Below, in pieces: positions 45,525-54,963 of a DNA stretch of 64,000 nt; the first letter of the stretch is position 1; each line of letters opens with the position of its first letter. The notes beneath the pieces are model-generated. The model had not been told where the DNA came from. It saw only the letters and a list, made by a program, of their open reading frames with translations, and did no database searches. The translations under genes and the position numbers were made by a program. The stretch lies in assembly GCF_020400655.1 (NCBI RefSeq), contig NZ_JAINRC010000003.1, positions 434,001 through 498,000 on the forward strand, in the 5' to 3' direction. The stretch comes from Streptomyces spinosus (GTDB taxonomy: Bacteria > Actinomycetota > Actinomycetes > Streptomycetales > Streptomycetaceae).

Positions 45525-46034
45525 ATGACCGCCCCCGGCGGCCCGGTCACCCGCCGCTTCCCGCCGCGGTCGCACCGCTCGGCCGTGCCGCTGTGCACCG
45601 GCGTTCGTGCTGCTCGCGGGCGGTGGGCCGCTGTGGGTCCGCTTGACCGGGCCCGTCGGCGTGCGTGGCTGACCACGACCGGGCCGCTCCCGTTCACCGG
45701 CTCCACTTGCGCACCCGGGCCCGCGGAACGGTCCGGTCCACGCACCGGTCCGGAACCGGAACCGCGTCCGTGCCCCGCGCGGCCCGCCGACCGGCTCCCG
45801 GACCGGCCACCCGGCCGCCACCGGCCCGCTACCCGCCGCGACCACGCCACCGCGCCACCGTGCCACCGGCGTCGTCCTCACCAACCGCCACCGCCCGCCA
45901 CCGAGCGTGGTACTCCCCCTCACCCCCGCCATCACCGCCGGAGCGCTCCCCGTACCGGCTTGAGTGCCGGCGTTTCCGCGGCCGGCATCCCCTTCGGGCC
46001 GCCCCCCGCTATCCCGCACGTCATGTCGCCGTAA
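45525..46034 (+). pseudogene. probable decayed/frameshifted gene after the ABC operon
   Basis: The gap 45466-46191 (726 bp) starts with a GC-rich duplicated unit (45469-45510). A good RBS (GAGGAAACCGGCAC) precedes ATG 45525. For 25 codons third positions are nearly all G/C (MTAPGGPVTRRFPPRSHRSA); then this frame abruptly becomes T-rich at third positions. The +1 frame instead encodes a hydrophobic FVLLAGGGPLWVRLTG that stops at once. This suggests a frameshift in a former small membrane-protein gene. The rest is Pro/Arg/Thr-rich and unlike a real protein. Confidence 0.35.
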
Positions 46035-46191
46035 CCGTTGATTCAGCCGGGCTTGCGACGCTCAGCCAATGAAGCCCGCCGTGCCAGAGCCTTCGCCACC
46101 CCCCGAGGGGCCCGCGGGGAACGGGGCCGTCACGCTCCCGCCCGCACGTTCCGACGCGCCTGTGTCACCCGTTGCGCGGAAGAATGGGTTT

Positions 46192-48429
46192 ATGAGTCAG
46201 CAAGACACCCAGGCAGAGGTACAGCACCCCCAGCCCTCCGTGGGCTCCATCGCCGCGCACCGCCAGCACGCCGTGGCCGCCGTGGTCTCCGACCTGGAAC
46301 CCGATCTGGACGCGGGTCTCGACACCTACGAGGAGGCGCCGACCGACGGCGCGCCCCTGCCCCAGGGCCGCTTCCTCGACCGGGAACGCAGCTGGCTCGC
46401 CTTCAACGAGCGCGTCCTGGAGCTGGCCGAGGACCCGAACACGCCGCTGCTGGAGCGCGCCAACTTCCTCGCGATCTTCGCCAGCAACCTGGACGAGTTC
46501 TTCATGGTCCGCGTGGCCGGCCTGAAGCGCCGCATCGCCACCGGCGTCGCCACCCGCTCCGCCTCCGGCCTCCAACCCCGCGAGGTACTGGAGATGATCT
46601 GGGCCCGCTCCCGCGAGCTGATGGCCCGGCACGCCGCCTGCTACCACGAGGACGTCGCCCCCGCACTCGCGGACGAGGGCATCCACCTGGTCCGCTGGAC
46701 CGAGCTGACCGACAAGGAACAGGCCCGGCTCTTCACGCTCTTCCGGCACCAGATCTTCCCGGTCCTCACGCCCCTGGCCGTCGACCCCGCGCACCCCTTC
46801 CCGTACATCTCCGGCCTGTCCCTGAACCTGGCCGTGGTGGTGCGGAACCCGGTCAGCGGCCACAAGCACTTCGCGCGCGTGAAGGTCCCGCCGCTGCTGA
46901 CCCGCTTCCTGGAGGCCTCCCCCGGCCGCTACGTCCCCATCGAGGACGTCATCGCGGCCCCCAACCACCTCGAAGAGCTGTTCCCGGGCATGGAGATCCT
47001 GGAGCACCACGCCTTCCGGATCACCCGCAACGAGGACCTGGAGGTCGAGGAGGACGACGCCGAGAACCTCCTCCAGGCCCTGGAGAAGGAACTCATGCGG
47101 CGCCGCTTCGGCCCGCCGGTGCGCCTGGAGGTCGAGGAGTCCATCGACCGCGAGGTGCTGGACCTGCTGGTGCGCGAGCTGAAGATCTCCGAGGCGGAGG
47201 TCTACCCGCTGCCCGGCCCCCTCGACCTCACCGGCCTCTTCCGCATCCACGGCCTCGACCGGCCGGAGCTGAAGTACCCGAAGTTCGTCGCCGGCACCCA
47301 CCGCGACCTCGCCGAGGTCGAGTCGGCGTCCGCGCCCGACATCTTCGCGGCGCTGCGCGCGCGGGACGTGCTCCTGCACCACCCCTACGACAGCTTCTCC
47401 ACCTCCGTGCAGGCGTTCCTCGAGCAGGCCGCGGCCGACCCGGACGTCCTCGCCATCAAGCAGACCCTGTACCGCACCTCCGGCGACTCCCCGATAGTCG
47501 ACGCGCTCATCGACGCCGCCGAGTCCGGCAAGCAGGTCCTCGTCCTGGTCGAGATCAAGGCCCGCTTCGACGAGCACGCCAACATCAAGTGGGCCCGCAA
47601 GCTGGAGGAGGCCGGCTGCCACGTCGTGTACGGCCTGGTCGGCCTGAAGACGCACTGCAAGCTGTCGCTGGTGGTGCGTCAGGAAGGCGAGACCCTGCGC
47701 CGCTACAGCCACGTCGGCACCGGCAACTACCACCCGAAGACGGCCCGCCTGTACGAGGACCTCGGTCTGCTCACCGCCGACCCGCAGGTCGGCGCCGACC
47801 TCTCCGACCTCTTCAACCGGCTGTCCGGCTACTCGCGCCGCGAGACCTACCGCCGCCTGCTGGTCGCCCCCAAGTCCCTGCGCGACGGCCTGGTCGCCAG
47901 GATCGACAAGGAGGTCCAGCACCACCGTGTGGGCCGTCCCGCCTTCGTCCGCATCAAGGTCAACTCCATGGTGGACGAGGCGGTCATCGACGCGCTCTAC
48001 CGGGCGTCCCAGGCGGGCGTGCCGGTCGACATCTGGGTGCGGGGCATCTGCGCCGTCCGCCCGGGCGTCCCGGGCCTGTCGGAGAACATCCGGGTCCGCT
48101 CGATCCTCGGCCGGTTCCTCGAACACTCCCGGGTGTTCGCCTTCGGCAACGGCGGCGAACCCGAGGTGTGGATCGGCAGCGCCGACATGATGCACCGCAA
48201 CCTCGACCGCCGGATAGAGGCCCTGGTCCGGGTGGTCGACCCCGGTCACCGCGCCGCCCTCAACCGGCTGTTGGACACCGGCATGTCCGACACCACCGCG
48301 TCCTGGCACCTCGGCCCGGACGGCGAGTGGACGCGGCACGCGACCGACGCGGACGGCCAGCCCCTGCGCAACATCCAGGAGATGCTCATAGACGCCCGGA
48401 GGCGCCGGCGTGGCACAGCAACACCTTGA
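46192..48429 (+). CDS. ppk: polyphosphate kinase PPK1
   Basis: 745 residues from ATG 46192 (GGAAGA upstream). An in-frame ATG at 46069 without an RBS would add 41 non-conserved residues. Domains: N-terminal helical (about 55-165, [20 protein letters not shown]), head, then two phospholipase D-like catalytic domains. The phosphohistidine region is [20 protein letters not shown]. It makes polyphosphate from ATP reversibly. The CHAD gene overlaps its end, placing synthesis and a putative polyphosphate-binding protein in one operon. Confidence 0.96.
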   Translation: MSQQDTQAEVQHPQPSVGSIAAHRQHAVAAVVSDLEPDLDAGLDTYEEAPTDGAPLPQGRFLDRERSWLAFNERVLELAEDPNTPLLERANFLAIFASNLDEFFMVRVAGLKRRIATGVATRSASGLQPREVLEMIWARSRELMARHAACYHEDVAPALADEGIHLVRWTELTDKEQARLFTLFRHQIFPVLTPLAVDPAHPFPYISGLSLNLAVVVRNPVSGHKHFARVKVPPLLTRFLEASPGRYVPIEDVIAAPNHLEELFPGMEILEHHAFRITRNEDLEVEEDDAENLLQALEKELMRRRFGPPVRLEVEESIDREVLDLLVRELKISEAEVYPLPGPLDLTGLFRIHGLDRPELKYPKFVAGTHRDLAEVESASAPDIFAALRARDVLLHHPYDSFSTSVQAFLEQAAADPDVLAIKQTLYRTSGDSPIVDALIDAAESGKQVLVLVEIKARFDEHANIKWARKLEEAGCHVVYGLVGLKTHCKLSLVVRQEGETLRRYSHVGTGNYHPKTARLYEDLGLLTADPQVGADLSDLFNRLSGYSRRETYRRLLVAPKSLRDGLVARIDKEVQHHRVGRPAFVRIKVNSMVDEAVIDALYRASQAGVPVDIWVRGICAVRPGVPGLSENIRVRSILGRFLEHSRVFAFGNGGEPEVWIGSADMMHRNLDRRIEALVRVVDPGHRAALNRLLDTGMSDTTASWHLGPDGEWTRHATDADGQPLRNIQEMLIDARRRRRGTATP

Positions 48430-49522
48430 CCCGACGGACCCCACGGCCGGGGCGGTGACGGGGGACGCCCTCGCGGGCTACCTGCGCGCCCAGGCCACGG
48501 AGTTCCTCCGCGCCCTGCGCCTGCACCGGGAGACCGGGGGCCAGGCGGCCGGCGCGGAGGAACCCGTCGACGCGGCCCGCGCCCTGCGGCGCTCGGCCCG
48601 CCGCATCAGCGCCAGCCTGCACACCTTCCGCCCGCTCCTGGACCCCGACTGGTCGGAGGCGATGCGCCCCGAACTGGCCTGGGTGTCCGGCACCCTGGGC
48701 CTGGAACACGCCTACGAGGCCCGCCTGGAACGCCTGTTGCTGGCGCTGCACCGGCTGTCGGGCGCGGTGGTGCTGCCCACGCCGGCGGTGGACGTTCCCG
48801 TGGCCGCGGGCAGCCGGGCCGCAGGGGCGGCACGGGCGGGGACCGCCGCGGTGGGCGGCACCGGTGGTCCCGCCGGCGCGACGGTGACGCCGGAGCGCGG
48901 CAACCTCACGGTCGGCGCGGCCAAGGCGGGCGCCCTGCTCGAACGCCAGCTCACCCTGGCCCGGACGCGCGCCCACTCCACCGCCCTCCAGGCCCTCGGC
49001 TCCTCCCGCTTCCACGCCGTGGCCGACAGGGTCGCCGTACTCGCCAGCGAGGTCCCCCTCACCCCGGCCGCCCCCACCACGGCCCTGCACCCCCTGGCCG
49101 CCGCGGCCGAGGAACGCCTCACGGACGCCGTCACCGCGCTCCCCCTGGTCACCGCCGGCCACCCCTACAACGCGGAGGCGCTGGTGCACGGCCTGTCCCC
49201 GGACCCGGTGCCACACCCCCAGGACAGCCCCTGGCACCAGGTGCGCCTGCTGCTGCGCCTGCACCGGTACGCCCGCGAGGTGCTGCACGCCGGCGACGCC
49301 CCGCTGGACGCACGGCTGCTGACGGCGGGCCAGGCCCTCAACCGGCACCGGGACGCCTCGGAGGCGGCGGCCGCGGCGGCGCAGGCGGCCCGCACCCCGC
49401 GGATCACCCCGGCGACGGCGTACGCGCTCGGCGTGCTCCACGCCGACCAGCGGCACGAGGTCGAGGCGGCCCGGTTCGCGTTCCAGCAGGCGTGGCAGAA
49501 GCAGACCGTTCCCGCGCCCTGA
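48410..49522 (+). CDS. CHAD domain protein
   Basis: 370 residues, helical, rich in conserved Arg/His: residues 55-120 ([20 protein letters not shown]) form the CHAD hallmark of basic residues on helices that bind polyphosphate. A disordered Ala/Gly/Thr insert (about 125-165) is followed by a second helical half. GTG 48410 lies inside the end of ppk (20-base overlap), so it is coupled to ppk. Polyphosphate-granule association is the family's role; inferred here. Confidence 0.92.
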   Translation: MAQQHLDPTDPTAGAVTGDALAGYLRAQATEFLRALRLHRETGGQAAGAEEPVDAARALRRSARRISASLHTFRPLLDPDWSEAMRPELAWVSGTLGLEHAYEARLERLLLALHRLSGAVVLPTPAVDVPVAAGSRAAGAARAGTAAVGGTGGPAGATVTPERGNLTVGAAKAGALLERQLTLARTRAHSTALQALGSSRFHAVADRVAVLASEVPLTPAAPTTALHPLAAAAEERLTDAVTALPLVTAGHPYNAEALVHGLSPDPVPHPQDSPWHQVRLLLRLHRYAREVLHAGDAPLDARLLTAGQALNRHRDASEAAAAAAQAARTPRITPATAYALGVLHADQRHEVEAARFAFQQAWQKQTVPAP

Positions 49523-49539
49523 CCCCACGAGGAGGCGGT

Positions 49540-49953
49540 GTGGACGACACCGTGGTCCAGGCGGCCGGCTGTGTGCTGTGGCGCCGCTCCCCGGTCTCCG
49601 GCGACCTGGAGATCTGTCTGGTGCACCGGCCGAAGTACGACGACTGGTCCCACCCCAAGGGCAAGCTGAAGCGGGGTGAGGACCCGCTCGCCGGCGCGCT
49701 GCGCGAGGTCGCGGAGGAGACCGGGTACACGGCCGGGCCGGGCGCCGAGCTGCCGACCCTGTGCTATTCGGCCAACGGCCGCCCGAAACGGGTGCGGTAC
49801 TGGGCCGCGGAGGCGGTTTCCGGCCACTTCACGCCGAACTCCGAGGTGGACCGCATCCTGTGGCTGGCCCCGGCCGCGGCCCGGGACCGGCTGACCCAGC
49901 CCCGCGACGGGGACCTGGTGGACGCGCTCCTGCGGGCCCTGGAGCGCCGGTGA
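49540..49953 (+). CDS. Nudix hydrolase (MutT-like)
   Basis: 137 residues. A complete Nudix box G-x5-E-x7-REVAEETGY (GKLKRGEDPLAGALREVAEE, about 46-68). It hydrolyses nucleoside diphosphate-linked compounds, perhaps diadenosine polyphosphates, given the family. GTG 49540 follows GGAGGCGGT, 17 bp after the CHAD stop, so ppk, CHAD and Nudix form a three-gene operon. Confidence 0.95.
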   Translation: MDDTVVQAAGCVLWRRSPVSGDLEICLVHRPKYDDWSHPKGKLKRGEDPLAGALREVAEETGYTAGPGAELPTLCYSANGRPKRVRYWAAEAVSGHFTPNSEVDRILWLAPAAARDRLTQPRDGDLVDALLRALERR

Positions 49954-49957
49954 CGGC

Positions 49958-50143
49958 TCAGCGGTCCGCCGTGTGCCCCTCCGCGTCCGTACGGGCCTGG
50001 CTGCGGGCCCGGCGGGCGGGGCCGCGCCAGCCGCAACTGCATCTGGCCACACAGAAGGGACCCTGCTCGGTCGTCGTCGTGAGGTGCTCCCGCCCGGACC
50101 CGGCGCGTTCCGGTCCGTCCTCCGTTACCGCGATGACTGCCAC
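49958..50143 (-). CDS. small Cys-containing protein, hypothetical
   Basis: About 61 residues from GTG 50143: MAVIAVTEDGPERAGSGREH, then GPFCVARCSCGWRG with three Cys and basic residues ARRARSQARTDAEGH. Convergent with the Nudix gene, four bases between stops. The Cys cluster resembles a small zinc-binding motif. No convincing RBS, so the exact start is uncertain. Not recognised. Confidence 0.5.
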   Translation of the reverse strand: MAVIAVTEDGPERAGSGREHLTTTTEQGPFCVARCSCGWRGPARRARSQARTDAEGHTADR

Positions 50144-50619
50144 ACCGTCAACGGTACCCAGCCATGGTTGAAGAGTCGGTCTGACTCCCGCCGCCCCGCG
50201 CCCGCCGACACCCGCCCTCTCCCCCCGGCCCAGCGCGTCCCCACCGACACCCGCCTCCATCGGCCCCGCTCCCTCGCCGCGGGGCGTCCCACCGGCACCC
50301 GTCCCGCTCCCCACCCGATCCGCCCCGCTCCCCGGCCCGGCGCACCCGACCGACACCCGGCCCGGCTCCCCTCACCCCGGCGTGCCGCCGCCAAGTCCCG
50401 CCCCGCTCCCCTCCGTCCGGCAGGGCCCCACCGGCGCCCGCTCCGGCGCCGCCCGTCCCGCTCGCCCCACCCCGGCGCGCCCCCGCCGGCGCCCGCCCCG
50501 CTCCCTTCACCCCGGCGCGGACCCGCCGCTCCCGGCGGCGCGTGACGGCGTCCCTCAGCCGTCGTTATCCGGACGACAGGGGGCCCGTGACGGACACACC
50601 GGCTGGGGGTAGGCAGGCG
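50144..50619. other. 476-bp low-complexity, C-rich intergenic stretch
   Basis: No gene seen. From about 50190 to 50530 the plus strand is almost purely C/G, with repeated CCCGCTCCC and CACCGGCACCCG-like units. The promoter for the lipoprotein gene lies at its right end. This could be one end of an ancestral rearrangement (see findings). Confidence 0.55.
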
Positions 50620-51489
50620 ATGGATCGGCGGCAGCACAGGCGCGCGGGCGGGACGGTCGTCGCGGCGGGCGTCCTCCTCGCCCTCGGGACGGGCGCGGGC
50701 GCCACGGGCTGTTCCGGCAGCGGGGCCGCCGCCGAGGACGTCAAGGGCGCCGGCGACCCCGTCACCGCCCTGCACCGGGCCGCCGACGCGCTGCGGGCCG
50801 CGGGCAGTTCCAAGGCCGGCACCTCGATGGAGATGGCCACGGGCGGCACCCGGGTCACCATCCGCGGCAAGGGCGTCTACGACTACCGGCACCGTCTCGG
50901 CCGGCTCACGGTGGTGCTGCCCGAGGACCCCACGGGCACCTCGGAGCACCGGCCCATCACCGAACTGCTGGCCCCGGGCGCGCTGTTCATGAAGAACCGG
51001 GGCGCGGGCGTGCCCGCCGACAAGTGGGTGCGGGTGGAGACCTCGACGCTGTCCGACGGCAACCTGGTCACCGGCGGCGCGACCGACCCGTACGCGGCGG
51101 CGGAGGTGCTGCGCGGCACGCGCGAGGCGGTCTTCGTGGGCCGGACCGAGGTCGCCGGGACGCCGGTGCGGCACTACCGGGGCACCGCCGACCTGCGCCG
51201 CGCGGCCCGGTACGCCTCCGCCGCGAACAGGGCGGCCCTGGCAGCGGCGGCGAAGGGGTTCGCCACGGCCGAGGTGCCGTTCGACGCGTACCTGGACGAC
51301 CAGGGCCGCGTCCGCAAGCTGCGGCAGCGCTTCAGCTTCGTCAACGGCCGCCAGAAGGCCACCGTGGCGGTCGCCTCCACCCTGCTGCTGTACGGCTTCG
51401 GCACCCCCGCCGACGTACGGCTTCCGGCCCCGGAGGACATCTACGCCGGCCGGATCGCCGAGGAGGGCGGGACCGGCGGCGGGGCCTGA
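50620..51489 (+). CDS. secreted LppX/LolA-like lipoprotein
   Basis: 289 residues. The N-terminus is basic then hydrophobic (RRAGGTVVAAGVLLALGTGA) with a lipobox-like GATGCSG (Cys about residue 31); the -3 residue is weak (Ala). The mature part is a beta-rich LolA/LppX-type fold (STKAGTSMEM-like, VRKLRQRFSFVNGRQKATVA, LLYGFGTPADVRLPAPEDI). Probable extracytoplasmic lipid- or ligand-binding protein. ATG 50620. Confidence 0.8.
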   Translation: MDRRQHRRAGGTVVAAGVLLALGTGAGATGCSGSGAAAEDVKGAGDPVTALHRAADALRAAGSSKAGTSMEMATGGTRVTIRGKGVYDYRHRLGRLTVVLPEDPTGTSEHRPITELLAPGALFMKNRGAGVPADKWVRVETSTLSDGNLVTGGATDPYAAAEVLRGTREAVFVGRTEVAGTPVRHYRGTADLRRAARYASAANRAALAAAAKGFATAEVPFDAYLDDQGRVRKLRQRFSFVNGRQKATVAVASTLLLYGFGTPADVRLPAPEDIYAGRIAEEGGTGGGA

Positions 51490-51606
51490 AACCGGCCAGT
51501 CACTAGTCCGGGACGCCACCCCGTAAGTAGCCCGTCCGTGCCATGCGCGGTCGGCAGGACGCTGCCTACCCTAGGGAGCGGTGACGTCTGAGAAGAGGTG
51601 AGGCGG

Positions 51607-51768
51607 GTGGCTGCGGTCGGCGGCACGGCGGTTCAGGACCACGTGGCCCTCGCCGAGATCGAGCTGTGCGGAGAGCTGATCATCGCGGCCTCGGCCGCCG
51701 AGGACCGGCTCAGCCTGGAGAGCATCGACGCGGTGCTGCGGGTGGCCGAGGAGCGCGACGCGGCCTGA
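51607..51768 (+). CDS. conserved 53-residue protein
   Basis: From GTG 51607, preceded by GAGGTGAGGCGG: VAAVGGTAVQDHVALAEIEL then CGELIIAASAAEDRLSLESI, ending VLRVAEERDAA. One helix pair, no transmembrane segment. Codon bias and RBS support it. Function unknown; five bases from the convergent csoR stop. Confidence 0.75.
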   Translation: MAAVGGTAVQDHVALAEIELCGELIIAASAAEDRLSLESIDAVLRVAEERDAA

Positions 51769-51773
51769 GCGGC

Positions 51774-52082
51774 TCAGCTGCGCAGCAGCCGGCCGATCGC
51801 CTTCGTCGCCTCGTCCACCTTGGCGTCGATCTCGTCACCGCCCTTGACGGCCGCGTCCGCGACGCAGTGCCGCAGGTGCTCCTCCAGCAGCTGGAGCGCG
51901 AAGGCCTGCAGGGCCTTGGTGGAGGCGGAGACCTGCGTGAGTATGTCGATGCAGTACGTGTCCTCCTCCACCATCCGCTGCAGTCCGCGGATCTGGCCCT
52001 CGATCCGGCGCAGCCGCTTGAGGTGCTCGTCCTTCTGCTTGTGGTAGCCGTGCGTGGCGCCGGCCTCGGTCGTCGTCGTCAT
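51774..52082 (-). CDS. csoR: CsoR-family copper-sensing repressor
   Basis: 102 residues, all-helical. Copper ligands of the CsoR type: Cys44, His69 and Cys73, spaced as in mycobacterial CsoR. RIEGQIRGLQRMVEE is the family's hallmark helix. It derepresses copper-export genes when Cu(I) binds. ATG 52082; the palindrome ATACCC-N5-GGGTAT lies 44 bp upstream. No copper exporter is adjacent in this window, so it acts in trans as well as on itself. Confidence 0.95.
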   Translation of the reverse strand: MTTTTEAGATHGYHKQKDEHLKRLRRIEGQIRGLQRMVEEDTYCIDILTQVSASTKALQAFALQLLEEHLRHCVADAAVKGGDEIDAKVDEATKAIGRLLRS

Positions 52083-52125
52083 CGCGGGCCTCCGTCTCGG
52101 GACGAGCTGGGGACAAAAGGGACAC

Positions 52126-52142
52126 ATACCCCTAGTGGGTAT
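52126..52142. promoter_or_regulatory. CsoR operator ATACCC-CTAGT-GGGTAT
   Basis: Perfect 6-bp arms with a 5-bp spacer, of the known TACCC-N-GGGTA CsoR type, between csoR and the divergent DUF47 gene. Confidence 0.82.
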
Positions 52143-52297
52143 ATGGTAACGAACTTTCCGGGGTAGAGGGCCCTTCGTCCGCCCCCGTGCCGACCACTCT
52201 GCCCGATGGGCGACACTGGGATGCGGCCCGATAGCCGTGGCCGGATGATGCGCCTAGCATCAGCCTGACCGAAACCGAAGCACCCCGAGGACCCCAC

Positions 52298-52918
52298 GTG
52301 CGCTTTCGTCTGACCCCCAGGGAGACGAGCTTCTACGACATGTTCGCCGCGTCCGCGGACAACATCGTCACCGGCTCGAAACTCCTGATGGAACTGCTCG
52401 GGGCGGACTCCTCCGCCCGGGCCGAGATCGCAGAGCGTATGCGGGCCGCGGAACACGCAGGTGACGACGCCACGCACGCGATCTTCCACCAGCTGAACTC
52501 CTCTTTCATCACGCCGTTCGACCGGGAGGACATCTACGCCCTCGCCGGCTCCCTGGACGACATCATGGACTTCATGGAGGAGGCCGTCGACCTGGTCGTC
52601 CTCTACAACGTCGAGGAACTGCCGAAGGGCGTCGAGCAGCAGATCGAGGTTCTGGCCAGGGCGGCCGAGCTGACCGCGGAGGCCATGCCGAACCTCCGCA
52701 CCATGGACAACCTCACCGAGTACTGGATCGAGGTCAACCGGCTGGAGAACCAGGCCGACCAGATACACCGCAAGCTGCTCGCCCACCTCTTCAACGGCAA
52801 GTACGACGCGATCGAGGTGCTGAAGCTCAAGCAGATCGTGGACGTCCTGGAAGAGGCGGCGGACGCGTTCGAGCACGTGGCGAACACGGTGGAGACCATC
52901 GCCGTCAAGGAGTCCTGA
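52298..52918 (+). CDS. DUF47 (PhoU-like) phosphate-transport partner
   Basis: 206 residues, entirely helical. Residues such as ADNIVTGSKLLMELLGADSS and ALAGSLDDIMDFMEEAVDLV match DUF47/PhoU-like proteins that control Pit-type transporters. GTG 52298 after GAGGACCCCAC. Seven bases separate its stop from the pit start, so the pair is an operon. Confidence 0.95.
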   Translation: MRFRLTPRETSFYDMFAASADNIVTGSKLLMELLGADSSARAEIAERMRAAEHAGDDATHAIFHQLNSSFITPFDREDIYALAGSLDDIMDFMEEAVDLVVLYNVEELPKGVEQQIEVLARAAELTAEAMPNLRTMDNLTEYWIEVNRLENQADQIHRKLLAHLFNGKYDAIEVLKLKQIVDVLEEAADAFEHVANTVETIAVKES

Positions 52919-52925
52919 GGCGTCG

Positions 52926-53924
52926 ATGGACACCTTCGCCCTGATCGTGACCATCGCGGTCGCGCTCTTCTTCACGTACACCAACGGTTTCCACGACTCG
53001 GCGAACGCCATCGCGACGTCGGTGTCGACGCGGGCGCTGACCCCGCGGGCGGCCCTCGCCATGGCGGCCGTGATGAACCTTGCCGGCGCCTTCCTGGGCT
53101 CCGGCGTCGCCAAGACCGTCAGCGAGGGCCTTATCGAGACCCCCCAGGGCTCCACCGGCATGGGGATCCTCTTCGCGGCCCTGCTCGGCGCGATCGTCTG
53201 GAACCTGGTCACCTGGTACTTCGGCCTGCCGTCGTCGTCCTCGCACGCCCTGTTCGGCGGCCTGGTGGGCGCGGCGCTGGCGGGCGGCACGACGGTGATC
53301 TGGCACGGGGTGGTCGACAAGGTCATCATCCCGATGTTCGTCTCCCCGGTCGTCGGCCTGATCGTCGGCTACCTGGTCATGACGGCGATCCTGTGGCTCT
53401 TCCGCCGGGCCAACCCGCACAAGGCCAAGCGCGGCTTCCGCATAGCCCAGACGGTCTCTGCGGCCGGTATGGCGCTGGGCCACGGCCTCCAGGACGCCCA
53501 GAAGACGATGGGCGTCGTCGTCATGGCACTGGTGATTTCCGGCCACGAGACGTACGGCGACCCGATCCCGGTCTGGGTGAAGATCGTCTGCGCGATCATG
53601 CTGTCCCTCGGCACCTACGCGGGCGGCTGGCGGATCATGCGCACGCTGGGCCGCAAGATCATCGAGCTGGACCCGCCGCAGGGCTTCGCCGCCGAGACGA
53701 CCGGCGCGTCGATCATGTTCACCACGGCGTTCCTCTTCAAGGCGCCGATCTCCACGACCCACGTCATCACCTCGGCCATCATGGGCGTGGGCGCGACCAA
53801 GCGCGTCAACGCCGTCCGCTGGGGCGTGGCCAAGAACATCATCCTGGGCTGGTTCATCACGATGCCGGCAGCGGCGCTGGTGGCCGCCCTGGCCTTCGGG
53901 CTGGTCAAGGTGGTGGCCCTGTAG
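52926..53924 (+). CDS. pit: PiT-family inorganic phosphate transporter
   Basis: 332 residues, about ten transmembrane helices. PiT signatures: GFHDSANAIATSVSTRALTP near the N-terminus and KAPISTTHVITSAIMGVG in the C-terminal half. Low-affinity phosphate uptake, complementing the Pst system next door. GAGG lies 6 bases upstream of ATG 52926. Convergent with pstB; a strong terminator follows. Confidence 0.96.
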   Translation: MDTFALIVTIAVALFFTYTNGFHDSANAIATSVSTRALTPRAALAMAAVMNLAGAFLGSGVAKTVSEGLIETPQGSTGMGILFAALLGAIVWNLVTWYFGLPSSSSHALFGGLVGAALAGGTTVIWHGVVDKVIIPMFVSPVVGLIVGYLVMTAILWLFRRANPHKAKRGFRIAQTVSAAGMALGHGLQDAQKTMGVVVMALVISGHETYGDPIPVWVKIVCAIMLSLGTYAGGWRIMRTLGRKIIELDPPQGFAAETTGASIMFTTAFLFKAPISTTHVITSAIMGVGATKRVNAVRWGVAKNIILGWFITMPAAALVAALAFGLVKVVAL

Positions 53925-54028
53925 GCGAGCCCTCCGGCCGACCGAGTCGGGCGGGTGGGAAACACCGGGGCGAGGGGCGAAGCCCCGCAGATCCCCGGCA
54001 CCGAAGCCGAACGCGGTGACAACGCAGT

Positions 54029-54059
54029 GGGCCCGCCCCCGGGAGCCAGGGGCGGGCCC
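54029..54059. terminator. convergent terminator between pit and pstB
   Basis: GGGCCCGCCCC (54029-54039) pairs perfectly with GGGGCGGGCCC (54049-54059), followed by TTTGCG. Confidence 0.85.
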
Positions 54060-54114
54060 TTTGCGTCCTCGCGGTGGCACCGCCATGCAGCACCGCGAGG
54101 GGATCGTGGAGGAT

Positions 54115-54891
54115 CTAGCCGAAGCGGCCGGAGATGTAGTCCTCCGTGGCCTGGACCGACGGGTTGGAGAAGATCCGCTCCGTGTCGTCGATCTCGATCA
54201 GCCGGCCGGGCTGTCCGACCGCCGCGAGGTTGAAGAACGCCGTACGGTCCGAGACACGCGCCGCCTGCTGCATGTTGTGCGTCACGATGACGATCGTGAA
54301 CCGCTCCTTCAGCTCACCGATCAGGTCCTCGATGGCGAGGGTGGAGATCGGGTCCAGGGCGGAGCAGGGCTCGTCCATCAGCAGCACGTCGGGCTCGACG
54401 GCGATCGCCCGGGCGATGCACAGCCGCTGCTGCTGACCGCCGGACAGGCCGGAGCCCGGCTTGTTCAGGCGGTCCTTCACCTCGTTCCAGAGGTTGGCGC
54501 CCTTGAGGGACTTCTCGACGATGTCGTTCAGTTCCGACTTCTTGTAGTTGCCGTTCAGCCGCAGCCCCGCCGCCACGTTGTCGAAGATCGACATCGTGGG
54601 GAACGGGTTCGGACGCTGGAAGACCATGCCCACCTCACGGCGGACGGACACCGGGTCGATCCCCGCGCCGTACAGGTCCTCGTCGTCCAGGAGCACCTTG
54701 CCCTCGACGCGCCCGCCGGGGGTGACCTCGTGCATGCGGTTCAGCGTGCGCAGGAACGTCGACTTGCCGCAGCCGGAGGGTCCGATGAACGCCGTCACCG
54801 ACCGCGGCTCCACGGTCATCGAGATGTCCTCGATCGCCTTGTGGGAGCCGTAGAAGGCGGTGAGGCCGCTTACGTCGATTCGCTTGGCCAT
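54115..54891 (-). CDS. pstB: phosphate ABC transporter ATP-binding protein PstB
   Basis: 258 residues. Walker [10 protein letters not shown] (37-45), signature LSGGQQQR, Walker [15 protein letters not shown]-loop VTHNM. Powers high-affinity phosphate import with PstA/PstC. 72 bp downstream of pstA on the same strand. Last gene of the pst operon. Confidence 0.98.
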   Translation of the reverse strand: MAKRIDVSGLTAFYGSHKAIEDISMTVEPRSVTAFIGPSGCGKSTFLRTLNRMHEVTPGGRVEGKVLLDDEDLYGAGIDPVSVRREVGMVFQRPNPFPTMSIFDNVAAGLRLNGNYKKSELNDIVEKSLKGANLWNEVKDRLNKPGSGLSGGQQQRLCIARAIAVEPDVLLMDEPCSALDPISTLAIEDLIGELKERFTIVIVTHNMQQAARVSDRTAFFNLAAVGQPGRLIEIDDTERIFSNPSVQATEDYISGRFG

Positions 54892-54963
54892 GTCTGCTTC
54901 ACTTCCAGAAATTCAAGCTCGGTCGCTGTGTGGCCCCGCCCGGCGGAGCCGGAGATAGTCGCC

